Assembly (NCBI RefSeq): GCF_023349185.1
Contig: NZ_JAKIKY010000004.1
Location: forward strand, 224,261 to 288,260
Direction: 5' to 3'
DNA from: Shewanella aquimarina
GTDB taxonomy: Bacteria > Pseudomonadota > Gammaproteobacteria > Enterobacterales > Shewanellaceae
DNA: 64,000 bases
In this document: one piece after another, positions 10,802-20,778 of the stretch
Numbering within the stretch: the first letter of the stretch is position 1
Layout of the letters: each line of letters starts with the position of its first letter
Position numbers and translations under genes: made by a program
Notes under the pieces: model-generated
Database searches by the model: none
What the model saw: only the letters and a program-made list of their open reading frames with translations
Told to the model about the DNA's origin: nothing

Positions 10802-11611
10802 TTAGGCTTGGCGTTTGTCGGCCAGATGGTTGGCCATGGCGACATATTGCTGCACTGTGATCTGCTCTGGGCGCATGCTGGCATCGATGCCTAACGCGCC
10901 GAAATCATCGTCGCTTAACAACTGCTTGAGGTTGTTACGCAGTGTCTTACGGCGCATGTTAAAGGCCGTGGTACACAGATGCCTTAGCAGATCCACATCT
11001 TTGCAGGGGTAGGGCTTCTCTTTGTAGGGCACTAGCCTTATGACGGCAGAGTCGACCTTAGGTGGTGGCGTGAAGCAGCCAGGGGGCACTTCGAGCACAG
11101 GCATCACCTGGCAGAAATATTGCGCCATCACGGTCAAACGGCCATAGGCCTTGGTGCCGGGGGCCGCAGACAGTCTCAGTACCACCTCTTTTTGCAGCAT
11201 GAAGTGCATATTCTCGATATGCTCGGCAAATTCGAACAGATGGAACATCAGTGGCGTGGAGATGTTGTAGGGTAGGTTGCCAAACACCTTCATCTGCTTG
11301 CCTTCTTCCACCAGTTGCATGAAGTCGAACTTCAGCGCGTCGCCCTGGTGGATCTCCAGCTTATCCTTGAGGAAGGGGTGGGTCTGCAGGCGCTCCACCA
11401 GATCTTTATCCAGCTCGACTACGGTCAGCTTGTCGATGCTTTCGGCAACCGGCTCGGTAAGCGCCGCCAGGCCTGGGCCAATTTCGACCATCACGTGATC
11501 GTTATCGGGCGAGATGGCGCCGACGATACGATTGATCACATTGCTGTCGGTCAAAAAGTTTTGTCCGAAACGTTTTCTCGCCGTGTGGCCTAAATGTACT
11601 TTATTACTCAT
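10802..11611 (-). CDS. rsmA: 16S rRNA (adenine1518/1519-N6)-dimethyltransferase
   Basis: RsmA (KsgA) dimethylates two adjacent adenines in helix 45 of 16S rRNA using S-adenosylmethionine and checks late 30S assembly. The 269-residue chain shows the N-terminal [17 protein letters not shown] motif [12 protein letters not shown] and catalytic motif [10 protein letters not shown]-terminal helical domain carries [12 protein letters not shown]. The pdxA stop is two bases upstream of its start, so the genes are tightly coupled. Length is normal. Confidence 0.97.
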   Translation of the reverse strand: MSNKVHLGHTARKRFGQNFLTDSNVINRIVGAISPDNDHVMVEIGPGLAALTEPVAESIDKLTVVELDKDLVERLQTHPFLKDKLEIHQGDALKFDFMQLVEEGKQMKVFGNLPYNISTPLMFHLFEFAEHIENMHFMLQKEVVLRLSAAPGTKAYGRLTVMAQYFCQVMPVLEVPPGCFTPPPKVDSAVIRLVPYKEKPYPCKDVDLLRHLCTTAFNMRRKTLRNNLKQLLSDDDFGALGIDASMRPEQITVQQYVAMANHLADKRQA

Positions 11612-11613
11612 TA

Positions 11614-12612
11614 CTACTCTTTAAGTGACTCATTCTTGGTGGCTAGTTCGATAGCCTTGTTTAGCGCGCAGACAAAACTGCCGATGTCAGCCTTGCCTGT
11701 GCCCGCCAGCTCCAGCGCCGTACCATGGTCGACCGAGGTGCGGATATAGGGCAGGCCTAAGGTGATATTGACCGAGCTGCCAAACCCTTGTGACTTTAAT
11801 ACCGGCAGGCCCTGATCGTGATACATGGCGAGGATCACGTCGGCATCTTCCAGGTATTTAGGTTGGAACAGGGTGTCGGCGGGCAGTGGCCCGACGATAT
11901 TCATGTTCTGTTCGCGCAGCTCGTTGAGAGCGGGAATGATCACATCGATCTCTTCGCGCCCCAGGTGGCCATCTTCACCCGCATGGGGATTGAGGCCACA
12001 GACATAGATCTTAGGATCGTCTAGGGCAAACTTAGTTACCAGATCCTTGTGCAAGATCTTGATGATCTGGTGCAGACGGTCACGGGTGATTGCCTTAGAC
12101 ACATAGGCCAGCGGAATATGCGTGGTCACCAGTGCCACCTGCAGGCCTGGCGCCGCGAGGAGCATCACCACATCCTGACAATTGGCCTGGTGGGCAAAAA
12201 ATTCGGTATGACCGCTAAAGGGGATGCCCGCCTGGTTGATGATCCCTTTGTGCACCGGGCCAGTTACCACTGCGTCGAACTCGCCATTCATGTTCTTCTC
12301 ACCTGCATAGGCCAGGGTATCGATTACATAGCTGCTGTTCTGTTCGTCGAGTTTGCCGCAAACTGCATCGTTGACCAGCGGAAAGGGCACTATGGTCAGT
12401 GTGCCGGCTTCCTGTGGCTTAGGTGGCTGGTTGGGCTGGAAGGGACGCAGCTGGATCGGCAGACCGATCTGCTTGGCGCGACTGGTCAGCAAAGTGGGAT
12501 CGGCACAAACAACAAGCTCAGCGGGCCAAGCGCGCTGAGCAAGTTGAATGACTAAGTCTGGGCCCACACCGGCAGGTTCTCCCGGTGTGATGGCGATGCG
12601 TTTAGTCGTCAA
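11614..12612 (-). CDS. pdxA: 4-hydroxythreonine-4-phosphate dehydrogenase
   Basis: PdxA oxidises 4-phosphohydroxy-L-threonine in pyridoxal phosphate synthesis. The 332-residue protein begins [20 protein letters not shown] and has the metal and substrate motifs SGHTEFFA and [15 protein letters not shown]. The start appears to be TTG at 12612, with GAGG nine bases upstream; the codon just before it is ATA and no in-frame ATG gives the family N-terminus. It begins five bases after the surA stop. The rare start codon may lower translation relative to its operon partners. Confidence 0.95.
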   Translation of the reverse strand: MTTKRIAITPGEPAGVGPDLVIQLAQRAWPAELVVCADPTLLTSRAKQIGLPIQLRPFQPNQPPKPQEAGTLTIVPFPLVNDAVCGKLDEQNSSYVIDTLAYAGEKNMNGEFDAVVTGPVHKGIINQAGIPFSGHTEFFAHQANCQDVVMLLAAPGLQVALVTTHIPLAYVSKAITRDRLHQIIKILHKDLVTKFALDDPKIYVCGLNPHAGEDGHLGREEIDVIIPALNELREQNMNIVGPLPADTLFQPKYLEDADVILAMYHDQGLPVLKSQGFGSSVNITLGLPYIRTSVDHGTALELAGTGKADIGSFVCALNKAIELATKNESLKE

Positions 12613-12617
12613 TATGG

Positions 12618-13922
12618 TTAACCTCGATTGAAATCGGCATCGAATACTTCAATGTAAGCCTCTGCTCGCATTTCATCCAGCCAGTTCTGTAATTCTTCAT
12701 TAAACTTACGGCGGAAGATGAGCTGGTGTGCCCGATTAGTGTTAAATTTATCTGTCGCATCCGTCTTACGTCGCTCCTCCAGCTGCACTATGTGCCAGCC
12801 GTGGCTAGAACGGAAAGGCTCACTGATTTCGTTAATCTTCAGTGCGCCCAGTGTTTGTGCAAAGGCTGGCACATAGACGGTGGGATCCGCCCAGCCTAAT
12901 TCACCGCCCTTGGCCGCCGAACCTGGGTCTTCGCTGTATTGACGGGCCAGGGTAGCAAAGTCTGCTTCACCGCTTCTTAGCTGGTCGGCAAACTTGTCGA
13001 GCATCGCCTTGGCACGCTCTTCCGACAGGATAGGCGACGGCTTGATCAGTATATGACGTGAACGTACTTCGTCAATTTCTTTGGTCTGCAGACCGCGGGC
13101 ATCCATTACCTTGATGATGTGGAAACCGGCGCCGCTGCGCACAGGGCCTATGATGTCGCCCGTCTTGGCGCCGACCAGTAGTTCGGCAAACAGGGTTGGC
13201 ATCTCATTGACGTTCATGTAATCCCAGATACCGCCTTCCAGCGCCTTAGGGCCTGAAGAGGAGGCGATGGCGGTCTGTTTGAAGTCGCCATCGTTTTGCA
13301 GGCGCTTGAGCACCGCATTGGCGCGGCTGCTGGCGGCTTCAAGTTGTTCGCTGTTGGGGTTGCTAGGCACTTCGATCAGAATATGGCCGATCTGGTATTC
13401 TACCTGCTGCATCCCTTGTTCTTCGATAAGTTTAACTAGGCTGTTGATCTCCTGTGGAGACACCTGGATACGACGCTGAACCTGAATACGCTGGATCTCG
13501 CCCAGGGTGATCTCTTCGCGCAGCTGCTCACGGTATTGGCTCCAGCTCATGCCCTCGGCCTCAACCTTTTCACGCATCATCTCAGGCGTCAGCTTCTGCT
13601 CCTTGGCGATGTTTTCTATGGTCTGATCCAGTTGCAGGTCACCGATATGCAGGCCGATGCGGTCGGCCATCTGCAGTTGCAGGCGGGTGACGATCAGACG
13701 CTCGATCACCTGAGTGCGTAGCGCCTTGTCAGAAGGTAATGACTGGCCGGCGGCTTTTGCGTTGGCTTTGACTGTCTTCAACATGTTGACGATTTCGCTT
13801 TCCAGCACTATGCCTTCGTTGATCTGAACCGTTACCCTATCCAGGGGAACGTTCTCGGCCATCGCGCCGTGGCTCATCGCCAGTGTAAGTAAAGCAAAAA
13901 TCAGTTGTTTACAGGGTTTCAT
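12618..13922 (-). CDS. surA: Periplasmic chaperone/peptidyl-prolyl isomerase SurA
   Basis: SurA escorts outer-membrane proteins across the periplasm. From the ATG at 13922 the protein has 434 residues: a signal peptide cut after AMA (residues 1-23), the SurA N-terminal helical domain, and two parvulin domains. Each parvulin domain is recognisable by a central segment of the type RHILI followed by GGxLGW or GGIWDY, at about 170-270 and 280-385. It precedes pdxA and follows lptD, so the chaperone and a major client, LptD, are co-expressed. A TTG two codons upstream (13928) is less likely. Confidence 0.96.
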   Translation of the reverse strand: MKPCKQLIFALLTLAMSHGAMAENVPLDRVTVQINEGIVLESEIVNMLKTVKANAKAAGQSLPSDKALRTQVIERLIVTRLQLQMADRIGLHIGDLQLDQTIENIAKEQKLTPEMMREKVEAEGMSWSQYREQLREEITLGEIQRIQVQRRIQVSPQEINSLVKLIEEQGMQQVEYQIGHILIEVPSNPNSEQLEAASSRANAVLKRLQNDGDFKQTAIASSSGPKALEGGIWDYMNVNEMPTLFAELLVGAKTGDIIGPVRSGAGFHIIKVMDARGLQTKEIDEVRSRHILIKPSPILSEERAKAMLDKFADQLRSGEADFATLARQYSEDPGSAAKGGELGWADPTVYVPAFAQTLGALKINEISEPFRSSHGWHIVQLEERRKTDATDKFNTNRAHQLIFRRKFNEELQNWLDEMRAEAYIEVFDADFNRG

Positions 13923-14048
13923 CCACAAAAATCCTTGGCATATTCAGGTCGGTCAACTTAGGCGTCGACCGAGTATCTAATTCGACTATTCTGATTGGAC
14001 TACAAGTCCGTATCTAGGTTCAGCGCGGAGCCGATTAAAATATTAAAA

Positions 14049-16370
14049 CTAGTTTTTCAGGTAGAGCGGCTTGCGATAGTTAAACAGGCCATCGTTAAGC
14101 ATGTCCGACACCCCAAGCGGGCCGGAGCCACCTAGTCCCTTGATCACAAAGTTCAGGTAGAAGCCGCTTTCGAACAGCTCCCTGTCGTTGAACGTTGGAT
14201 CTAAATTGTCATCGTAGTTGGTTTTAATGCGGTAATGATAACTTAAGCGCACCGCCCAGCAACAAGATTCGTATTGAAATCCTGTGTAGGTCTCGACGCT
14301 ACGATTCTCGTTGAGATCGTAATACCAGTTGCCCACGATATACCAGTTGTCGCTGATCGGCCAGGCCGTGCGCAAGCCGGTTTGCGACACATTAACAGAT
14401 TCGTTGGTGTTGCTGTTAACTAAATCGGGCACGTAACGATAGCTGAGCTGCAACAGCTTGTTGACCCCGGGGCGGAAATCCAGGGTGACCTCACTCTTCT
14501 TGTTGTTCTTGTTTTTGGTGTCATATTGAATGGCACCGCTCAAGAACCAGTCGCTGTAGAGTTGGGTGTTGAGTTCCGCCGCCAGCACCGAGTTGGAGGT
14601 GTTTTCCTGCTTGAAGATCTCGTTCGGGCGGGAGGGATCTGTGATGCCGACCTCGCTGTCTTCAAAGTAGTAGATCTGACCTAGGCTGAACTTGAAACGC
14701 TCCAGGTTATGATCGTCAAACAGGCGGGTGGTCAAACCCAGCGTCATCTGGTTGGCGTCTGCGATACGATCGAGACCCGAGAAGCGGCGATCCCTGAAGA
14801 GGCCGTAGTAGTCATCCTGTAATAGCGCAGTGTCATAGATGCCGATGTTGGACTGATCTTCATAGCCTACATACAGGTACTGGAACTGTGGCTCCAGGGT
14901 CTGGCGGTAGTTAGTATCGAAGTAATCGGTGAAACGCTCGAAGTTGATCTGACCGTGAATACGTACCTGGGGCAGGGTGCGGCTCACAGTGCTGTCCAGC
15001 GGCTCTGTACCCGTGTAGTTCTTGGTGTCCTGCCAATAGTTGGTCTGTAACAGCTTGAGTTCACTGGTCAGCGAGCCCGCAGGCCCGTGGATCGGCAGGG
15101 ATACGCTTGGCTCGAAGTGCAGACGGCTGGCGGTGGCATATTGATCTTCCTTGTGGCGGAAGTTGCTCGCTTCCCCCATGAGGTTGAAGTCTATGCCTTG
15201 CCACAATCCTGGCGCGCGATAGTTAAAGCCAATCTGCGGCATCACCTGGTAGGGAGATTCTTCCTCACCCAGTACCTTGATGTCCTGCACTCTGGCCGAC
15301 ATGTCCCAGTTATCGTCGAAATAGGCGATTTCGCCTATGCGCGAGATCTGATTGTCCGTGGCACGCAGCACGTCAGAGGGCAGATCGTTGAAGTAGTTGT
15401 TATCTGACACATCAGTAAAGTTGGCCAGTACCCGCCAGTTGTCGGCGATGGCCCCTTGATGCTGCCAGTTGTAGAGGTAACGGTCGGCGCGGTTGGGCAC
15501 CAGATCGTCTTTGCCTAGGTATTCGACATTTAACTGTCCCTGCTGCGCCTCGCCGGCAAGATAGCGAAACTCGGACTTGAGGAACAGGCCGCGGGCCGAC
15601 ATATAGTGCGGGGTAAAGGTGAGATCATACTCTGGTGCTATGTTCCAGTAGTAGGGCGTCGCCACCTCGACACCATTTGTGGTACTGGTGCTGAAAAACG
15701 GGAACAGAAAGCCCGACTTACGCTTCTCCGACACGGGAATCGTCATATAGGGCAGATAGAAGACTGGTACATCGCCGATTTTCAGTTTGGCGTCCCAGAG
15801 CTCGCCCCATTCTTCACTGCTGTCTATCTTGATGGTCTCGGCTTCAAGCAGCCAGGAGGTATCGCCCGGCGGACAGGTGGTGAAGCTGGTATTAGACAGG
15901 TGCAGGTTGTTGTCCTGGGTGATCTCCAGGTTTTCCGCGTCGCCGTGGATCTGCTGGCCGTGGAGCCAATATTGGGCACCCTTAAGTTGGGCGCTGTTGC
16001 TGCGCATCTCGGCGCTCAGGGAGTCTGCCGTGACGGTAAACATATTGTCTTGGAACACCAGGTTGCCGTTAGCATCCAGGCGCTCGTTGGCCTGATCCAG
16101 CACGGCACTGTCTGCGGCGATATGACGGCCGCCTTGACTGAAAGTCACATCTCCCTGGAAAGTGGCCTTGTCACCCATCTTGGCGTTGGATGAGTCGGAA
16201 ACGATCTTAATCTGCTGCAGATCCAGAGGGCGTTCGTCTGTGCTGGGTTCTGGAATAGGTACGGGCGGAAGTACCAGGCACTGGGCACCGGGCGCGGGAG
16301 TGGTTTCCGATTCGTCTGCCAAGACTAGCTGCGGGAGTAGCGCCAATGCCAATAAGTAACGGATATGCAT
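14049..16370 (-). CDS. lptD: LPS-assembly outer membrane protein LptD
   Basis: LptD inserts lipopolysaccharide into the outer leaflet together with LptE. The 773-residue protein has a signal peptide (cut near LVLA, residue 18), an N-terminal beta-jellyroll (residues about 45-200, OstA fold) and a large beta-barrel. Four cysteines occupy the positions used for the LptD inter-domain disulfides: Cys31, one in SFTTCPPGDT, and the pair Cys703-Cys704 in YESCCWAVRL. It is the first gene of the operon and divergent from amgK. I could not identify a sigmaE promoter upstream with confidence. Confidence 0.96.
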   Translation of the reverse strand: MHIRYLLALALLPQLVLADESETTPAPGAQCLVLPPVPIPEPSTDERPLDLQQIKIVSDSSNAKMGDKATFQGDVTFSQGGRHIAADSAVLDQANERLDANGNLVFQDNMFTVTADSLSAEMRSNSAQLKGAQYWLHGQQIHGDAENLEITQDNNLHLSNTSFTTCPPGDTSWLLEAETIKIDSSEEWGELWDAKLKIGDVPVFYLPYMTIPVSEKRKSGFLFPFFSTSTTNGVEVATPYYWNIAPEYDLTFTPHYMSARGLFLKSEFRYLAGEAQQGQLNVEYLGKDDLVPNRADRYLYNWQHQGAIADNWRVLANFTDVSDNNYFNDLPSDVLRATDNQISRIGEIAYFDDNWDMSARVQDIKVLGEEESPYQVMPQIGFNYRAPGLWQGIDFNLMGEASNFRHKEDQYATASRLHFEPSVSLPIHGPAGSLTSELKLLQTNYWQDTKNYTGTEPLDSTVSRTLPQVRIHGQINFERFTDYFDTNYRQTLEPQFQYLYVGYEDQSNIGIYDTALLQDDYYGLFRDRRFSGLDRIADANQMTLGLTTRLFDDHNLERFKFSLGQIYYFEDSEVGITDPSRPNEIFKQENTSNSVLAAELNTQLYSDWFLSGAIQYDTKNKNNKKSEVTLDFRPGVNKLLQLSYRYVPDLVNSNTNESVNVSQTGLRTAWPISDNWYIVGNWYYDLNENRSVETYTGFQYESCCWAVRLSYHYRIKTNYDDNLDPTFNDRELFESGFYLNFVIKGLGGSGPLGVSDMLNDGLFNYRKPLYLKN

Positions 16371-16532
16371 CTTTTATCGTTTTTGTGATTTCTTCGTCTA
16401 GACAAGTTATCGGTGAGAATAGTTGCATCCCCCTTAGGAAGCAACTTAGCAAAAGAGATAGAATCATCTTAATTGCTGTTTCTATTTTGCTTTATAATAA
16501 AGCAATTTTCTTCTAAGAGCCATGAGGTGCCC

Positions 16533-17567
16533 TTGTCAGATCCAAGATTTCTTGCCCTTAATTCATGGATAGCGCGAACTTTAGGCGATGAGGCGCAGCT
16601 AGCCTTAATTTCCGGTGACGCCAGTTTTCGTCGCTACTATCGTGTTCGGTATCTAAGCCAGACTTTTATCGCCATGGACTCGCCGCCGGATCTGGTGCCC
16701 GTCGCCCCCTTTATTGCCCTCGCAAACGCCTATCATGATCATGGTATCCTAGCGCCAGAAGTTAAGGCCGCCGAGCTGACGCAGGGCTTTCTGCTGCTCT
16801 CCGATCTCGGCGATATCCAGCTGCTCGAGGTGCTGACGCCTGAGAATGTCGAGCAATACTATGGCAAGGCCCTTGGCTTGCTTGAGGCGCTGCAGACCAT
16901 TACCTCGGCGGCTGGGCAGCCCTTGCCCGATTATGACGACGCCTTCGTGCTGCGGGAGCTTACTATCTTCATCGAGTGGCTGGTCGAGCATCACCTGAAG
17001 CTGACCCTAGATAGTCAGACGCGGCAGATGATAGATGGGTGTTTTAGCCTACTTATAGAAAACGTTGCCCAGCAGCCCAAAGTGGGTATGCACAGGGATT
17101 ACCATAGTCGTAATCTGATGCTCTGCGATGACGAGCTGGCGGTGATCGATTTTCAGGACGCGGTTATCGGCCCTATCACCTATGACGCCGTCTCCCTGCT
17201 GCGGGACTGCTATGTGCGCTGGCCGCTCGACGTGGTCGAGGCTTTACTCGAGCAGCACTATAATCAGATGCGCGTCCTGGGCCGCCTAGGCGATGAGGTG
17301 AACTTGAGCCAGTATCGCCGCTGGTTCGATCTCATGGGGATGCAGCGTCACCTGAAAGCTGCGGGTATCTTCTGCCGCCTCAACTATCGCGATGCCAAGC
17401 CGGGTTATCTGAAAGATATTCCCTTGACCTTGAGCTACGTGTGCGACATAGGGGAGCAATATCCTGAGTTTGCGCCTTTCATCGCCTGGTTAAGGCGTGA
17501 GGTGATGCCGCACATGACCTGCAAAAAATTGTCTCAGCTGACAAGTCATGTGGAGGTACAGCGATGA
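16533..17567 (+). CDS. amgK: Sugar kinase AmgK (phosphotransferase, peptidoglycan recycling)
   Basis: The 344-residue protein has the aminoglycoside-phosphotransferase fold. The catalytic loop MHRDYHSRNLMLC has the HxDxxxxN pattern and the metal site is in VIDFQDAVIGPITYD. In Pseudomonas AmgK phosphorylates N-acetylmuramic acid and GlcNAc at the anomeric carbon, and MurU then makes UDP-MurNAc, bypassing fosfomycin-sensitive steps. The adjacent murU gene, overlapping by four bases, strongly supports this role. The start is best placed at TTG 16533 with GAGG upstream; a longer frame from 16473 adds a hydrophobic stretch without a site. Confidence 0.9.
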   Translation: MSDPRFLALNSWIARTLGDEAQLALISGDASFRRYYRVRYLSQTFIAMDSPPDLVPVAPFIALANAYHDHGILAPEVKAAELTQGFLLLSDLGDIQLLEVLTPENVEQYYGKALGLLEALQTITSAAGQPLPDYDDAFVLRELTIFIEWLVEHHLKLTLDSQTRQMIDGCFSLLIENVAQQPKVGMHRDYHSRNLMLCDDELAVIDFQDAVIGPITYDAVSLLRDCYVRWPLDVVEALLEQHYNQMRVLGRLGDEVNLSQYRRWFDLMGMQRHLKAAGIFCRLNYRDAKPGYLKDIPLTLSYVCDIGEQYPEFAPFIAWLRREVMPHMTCKKLSQLTSHVEVQR

Positions 17568-18289
17568 AGGCCATGATACTCGCCGCCGGTCGCGGCGAGC
17601 GCCTGCGCCCGTTGACAGATAGCTTGCCTAAACCTCTGGCAGAGGTCGCGGGCAAGCCGCTGATCGTCTATCACATAGAGCGTCTGGCGAAGATAGGCAT
17701 AACAGAGATAGTGATCAACCACGCCTGGTTAGGGCATAAGCTCGAAGCCTATCTGGGCAATGGCAGCGCCTGGGGCGTCAGCATCAGCTACAGCCCTGAG
17801 ACAGAGGCGTTAGAGACAGGCGGCGGCATTAAGCAGGCCTTACCACTGCTTGGGGATGAGCCCTTTGTGGTGCTCAATGGCGATGTCTACATCGACAGCC
17901 TGCCCAGGGTGAAGGGCTTGTCCCTCGAAGCGGCGCTCGATAAGGCAAGAGTCGCCGAGTTGATGGGCGAGCACCAGGCCTACCTTTGGTTGGTGGATAA
18001 CCCTAAGCAGCATCCAGAGGGAGATTTTGCCCTGGAGGCGGGCAAGGTTAATGACAGCGGCGAGCCCAGGCTGACCTTCTCCGGCATGGCCATTTATCAT
18101 CCGCGCTTTTTCGATGACGCGCCCAGCGGGCGTTTCGCCCTGGCGCCGATGTTGAGGGATAAGATGCAGCAGGGACTGATAGCTGGTGAGCACTATTCTC
18201 ACCTCTGGTGCGACGTGGGCACCCTGGAGCGATTGCAGTCACTGGACGCCGAACTGCGCACGGCAAAAAAACACAATAAAGGTTGTTAG
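17564..18289 (+). CDS. murU: N-acetylmuramate-1-phosphate uridylyltransferase MurU
   Basis: The 241-residue nucleotidyltransferase begins MKAMILAAGRGERLRPLT with SLPKPLAEVAGKPL, the Rossmann-type UTP-binding signature of sugar-1-phosphate uridylyltransferases. FVVLNGDVY supplies the metal-binding aspartate. Overlap with amgK (ATGA) marks a two-enzyme pathway from MurNAc to UDP-MurNAc. Length fits MurU rather than the longer GlmU or RmlA. It is followed immediately by djlA. Confidence 0.9.
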   Translation: MKAMILAAGRGERLRPLTDSLPKPLAEVAGKPLIVYHIERLAKIGITEIVINHAWLGHKLEAYLGNGSAWGVSISYSPETEALETGGGIKQALPLLGDEPFVVLNGDVYIDSLPRVKGLSLEAALDKARVAELMGEHQAYLWLVDNPKQHPEGDFALEAGKVNDSGEPRLTFSGMAIYHPRFFDDAPSGRFALAPMLRDKMQQGLIAGEHYSHLWCDVGTLERLQSLDAELRTAKKHNKGC

Positions 18290-19066
18290 ATGAAGATTTG
18301 GGGAAAGTTTTTTGGGTTTGCCATAGGTTTTATGTTTGGCCGCATCATAGGCGGCATCATAGGTCTCTGGCTGGGCCACCTCTATGACAAGAAGCGCGGC
18401 GAGGTGGAGCAATTGATGGGTAAGGGCAGCGATCGACAGGCGCTGTTTTTCAATACCGCCTTCGCCGTCATGGGCCATGTGGCCAAGGCCTCGGGTCAGG
18501 TGACCGAGAATGATATCCGCCTGGCGACGGCGCTGATGGATCAGTTGCGGCTCAGCGGCGATGCCCGCCGCGAGGCTCAGGCGGCCTTTACTCAGGGCAA
18601 GGCCGCCGATTTCGACCTTAAGGCGTCACTGCGCACCTTCAGGCTGATCTCCATGGGGCGACGTGAACTACTACAGATGTTTCTGGAGATCCAGATCCAG
18701 ACGGCTCTGTCGGACGCCGAGCTAGATGCCAAAGAACATGCCATACTCTTAACCGTGGCGAAGGAGCTGGGCTTTAGCCGCGAGCAACTCGATGAGCTAC
18801 TCAAGCGCTGGCAGGCGGAAGTGAACTTCCAGCGCCATGGCCGCCAGCAGACCTCCATTAACGATGCCTACGAGATGTTAGGCCTCAACGAGCAGGCCTC
18901 GGATCAACAGGTAAAGCGTGCCTATCGTAAGTTGATGAATGAGCATCACCCCGACAAGTTAGTTGCCAAGGGGCTACCCGCCGAGATGATGGAACTGGCC
19001 AAACAGAAGGCGCAGGATATTCAGGCCGCCTATGACAGGGTAAAGCAAGACCGCGCCATGAGATAA
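18290..19066 (+). CDS. djlA: Membrane-anchored DnaJ-like co-chaperone DjlA
   Basis: The 258-residue protein has one N-terminal membrane segment with glycine-rich dimerising character (residues 5-27). A TerB-like helical domain (about 50-165) follows, with a C-terminal J domain (about 190-258) containing the HPD tripeptide in NEHHPDKLV. DjlA stimulates DnaK at the inner membrane and is linked to envelope stress signalling in E. coli. Its ATG follows the murU stop directly, so it is the third gene of this operon; in E. coli djlA is likewise adjacent to lptD. Confidence 0.94.
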   Translation: MKIWGKFFGFAIGFMFGRIIGGIIGLWLGHLYDKKRGEVEQLMGKGSDRQALFFNTAFAVMGHVAKASGQVTENDIRLATALMDQLRLSGDARREAQAAFTQGKAADFDLKASLRTFRLISMGRRELLQMFLEIQIQTALSDAELDAKEHAILLTVAKELGFSREQLDELLKRWQAEVNFQRHGRQQTSINDAYEMLGLNEQASDQQVKRAYRKLMNEHHPDKLVAKGLPAEMMELAKQKAQDIQAAYDRVKQDRAMR

Positions 19067-19091
19067 TCATAAACAAGTAAAGGAGAGGGCG

Positions 19092-19721
19092 ATGAAGGGA
19101 ATAAGACTGATCTTACTGACGGGACTCTTAGCATGGATGACGGCCCAGGCTGCCTGGGCAAAGTCGGACATCTTTGTCGCTCCCTTCGGTGGTTATAGCT
19201 TTGGCACCAGTGAACTCGATGCCACAGATATCGACACTAGCACCCAAGGCAGTATCAGTATCAAGGACTCCAGCCACTACGGCATCATAGTGGGGATGAA
19301 GACCCGGGATCCTGGCGATGTCTACCTACTCTACAGCCACCAGAGCACTGATATGCACGCTGGTGGCATGTTTAATCCCAACCGCTTGGCAAAGCTTGAG
19401 CTGGATTACGCCCACCTCGGCGGCTCGCTCTATTTTCCCAAGGGAGATCTGCGCCCCTATGTTACCGTCAGCGTCGGCATGACACAGATGCGTCCGTCCG
19501 GGGATTTCTCCGACGAGTCACGCTTCTCCATGGGCATAGGGGGAGGCGTGGAATACCAGCTCGGGGATAACTTCAGCCTGTTTGCCGATGGTCGCGGCTA
19601 TGCCACCTTCATCAACAGTGACAACGAGCTGTTTTGCGATGCTAACCGCTGTATCTGGAATATCCGCGCCGATGTCATCTGGCAGGGCCAGGTGAATGCC
19701 GGTTTTAAATACACTTTTTAA
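19092..19721 (+). CDS. Outer-membrane beta-barrel protein
   Basis: The 209-residue protein has a signal peptide ending AWA (residue 23) and a mature region of alternating amphipathic strands ending in FKYTF. A terminal aromatic residue is the usual signal for the BAM complex. Glycine-rich turns and the GGYSFGTSEL and GGGVEYQLGDNFSLFADGRGY segments resemble the small OmpA/OmpW-type eight-strand barrels. Two cysteines (LFCDANRCIW) probably form an extracellular-loop disulfide. Function is unknown. It has a GGAGAG ribosome site, 25 bases after djlA. Confidence 0.75.
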   Translation: MKGIRLILLTGLLAWMTAQAAWAKSDIFVAPFGGYSFGTSELDATDIDTSTQGSISIKDSSHYGIIVGMKTRDPGDVYLLYSHQSTDMHAGGMFNPNRLAKLELDYAHLGGSLYFPKGDLRPYVTVSVGMTQMRPSGDFSDESRFSMGIGGGVEYQLGDNFSLFADGRGYATFINSDNELFCDANRCIWNIRADVIWQGQVNAGFKYTF

Positions 19722-19741
19722 CCCTTAAGAGAGCAGTCTTC

Positions 19742-20695
19742 ATGAAGATAGTCGTACTCGATGGCTACACCCTCAACCCTGGCGATCTCGATTGGCAGCC
19801 GCTGACAGCGCTGGGCGAGTTTCACTGCTTTGACAGAACCGCTCCGGCCGAGCTTATCGATCGTGCTCAAGGTGCCCAGGTGTTGCTGACCAATAAGACT
19901 GTTCTCGATGGCGAGGGTCTTAAGGCCTTGCCTGGGCTCGAGTATGTCGGCGTGCTCGCCACTGGTACCAATGTGGTGGATCTCAAGGCTGCCAGTGAGC
20001 TAGGGATCAAGGTGACCAATGTGCCCGGCTATGGCCCTGACGCCGTGGCGCAGATGGTATTTGCCCATATACTGCACCACACCCAGAGATTGTCTGATCA
20101 TCACAATGCCGTGGTGGCTGGGGCCTGGTCTCAGGCGCCAGATTTCTGCTTTACCCTGGCGCCGCTACAATCCCTCAAGGGCAAGACGCTGGGGCTGGTG
20201 GGGTTTGGTGACATAGGTCGGCAGGTGGCCACTATTGCCAAGGCGTTTCAGATGCGGGTGCTGGTCAACACGCCATCCATTAAGCATGACCTCCCAGAGG
20301 GGGTCTGCTGGTGCGAGCGTGAGGCGCTCTTTGCCTGCGCCGATATCATCTCACTGCACTGTCCGCTAACGCCGGACACCGAGAAGTTGATTAACCGAGA
20401 GCGGCTCAGCGCCATGAAGCCAAGTGCCATCTTAATCAACACAGCCAGAGGCGGTCTGGTGGACGAGCAGGCCCTGGCCGATGCCTTAAGTCGCGGGGAG
20501 ATTGCCGCCGCCGGAGTGGATGTGCTCTCGAGCGAGCCGCCACAGGCTGACAATCCGCTGCTGAGCGCACCTCATATCAGCATCAGCCCGCATAATGCCT
20601 GGGCGACCAGGGAGGCGAGGCAGAATCTGCTGACCATTGCCATCGATAACCTCAGGGGCTATCTGGCGGGGCAGCCGATTAATCAGGTGAATTAA
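19742..20695 (+). CDS. D-2-hydroxyacid dehydrogenase (glycerate dehydrogenase-like)
   Basis: The 317-residue NAD(P)-dependent enzyme has the D-isomer 2-hydroxyacid dehydrogenase architecture. The nucleotide loop is GLVGFGDIGRQVA, and the catalytic set is arginine in LINTARGGLVDE, glutamate in DVLSSEPPQ and histidine in ISPHNAWAT. It most resembles HprA-type hydroxypyruvate/glycerate dehydrogenases; the exact substrate cannot be read from the sequence. It is 20 bases after the outer-membrane protein gene and ends at a strong terminator. Confidence 0.88.
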   Translation: MKIVVLDGYTLNPGDLDWQPLTALGEFHCFDRTAPAELIDRAQGAQVLLTNKTVLDGEGLKALPGLEYVGVLATGTNVVDLKAASELGIKVTNVPGYGPDAVAQMVFAHILHHTQRLSDHHNAVVAGAWSQAPDFCFTLAPLQSLKGKTLGLVGFGDIGRQVATIAKAFQMRVLVNTPSIKHDLPEGVCWCEREALFACADIISLHCPLTPDTEKLINRERLSAMKPSAILINTARGGLVDEQALADALSRGEIAAAGVDVLSSEPPQADNPLLSAPHISISPHNAWATREARQNLLTIAIDNLRGYLAGQPINQVN

Positions 20696-20719
20696 GCCAA
20701 GGTCATCTGGTCGAAAAGA

Positions 20720-20756
20720 AAAGGGCGCCTGATTCTTGAGAAGAGGCGCCCTTTTT
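20720..20756. terminator. Bidirectional terminator between hydroxyacid dehydrogenase and purT
   Basis: AAAGGGCGCCT (20720-20730) pairs with AGGCGCCCTTT (20744-20754) and is followed by a T run on the plus strand. On the minus strand the same hairpin ends in TTTTCTTTT, 23 bases beyond purT. Confidence 0.9.
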
Positions 20757-20778
20757 GTTGATCTCACTTGCGGAGGAT

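Noticed and set aside
16371..16532. sigmaE promoter for lptD
   Set aside because: No GGAACTT-type -35 with a proper -10 could be found on the minus strand.
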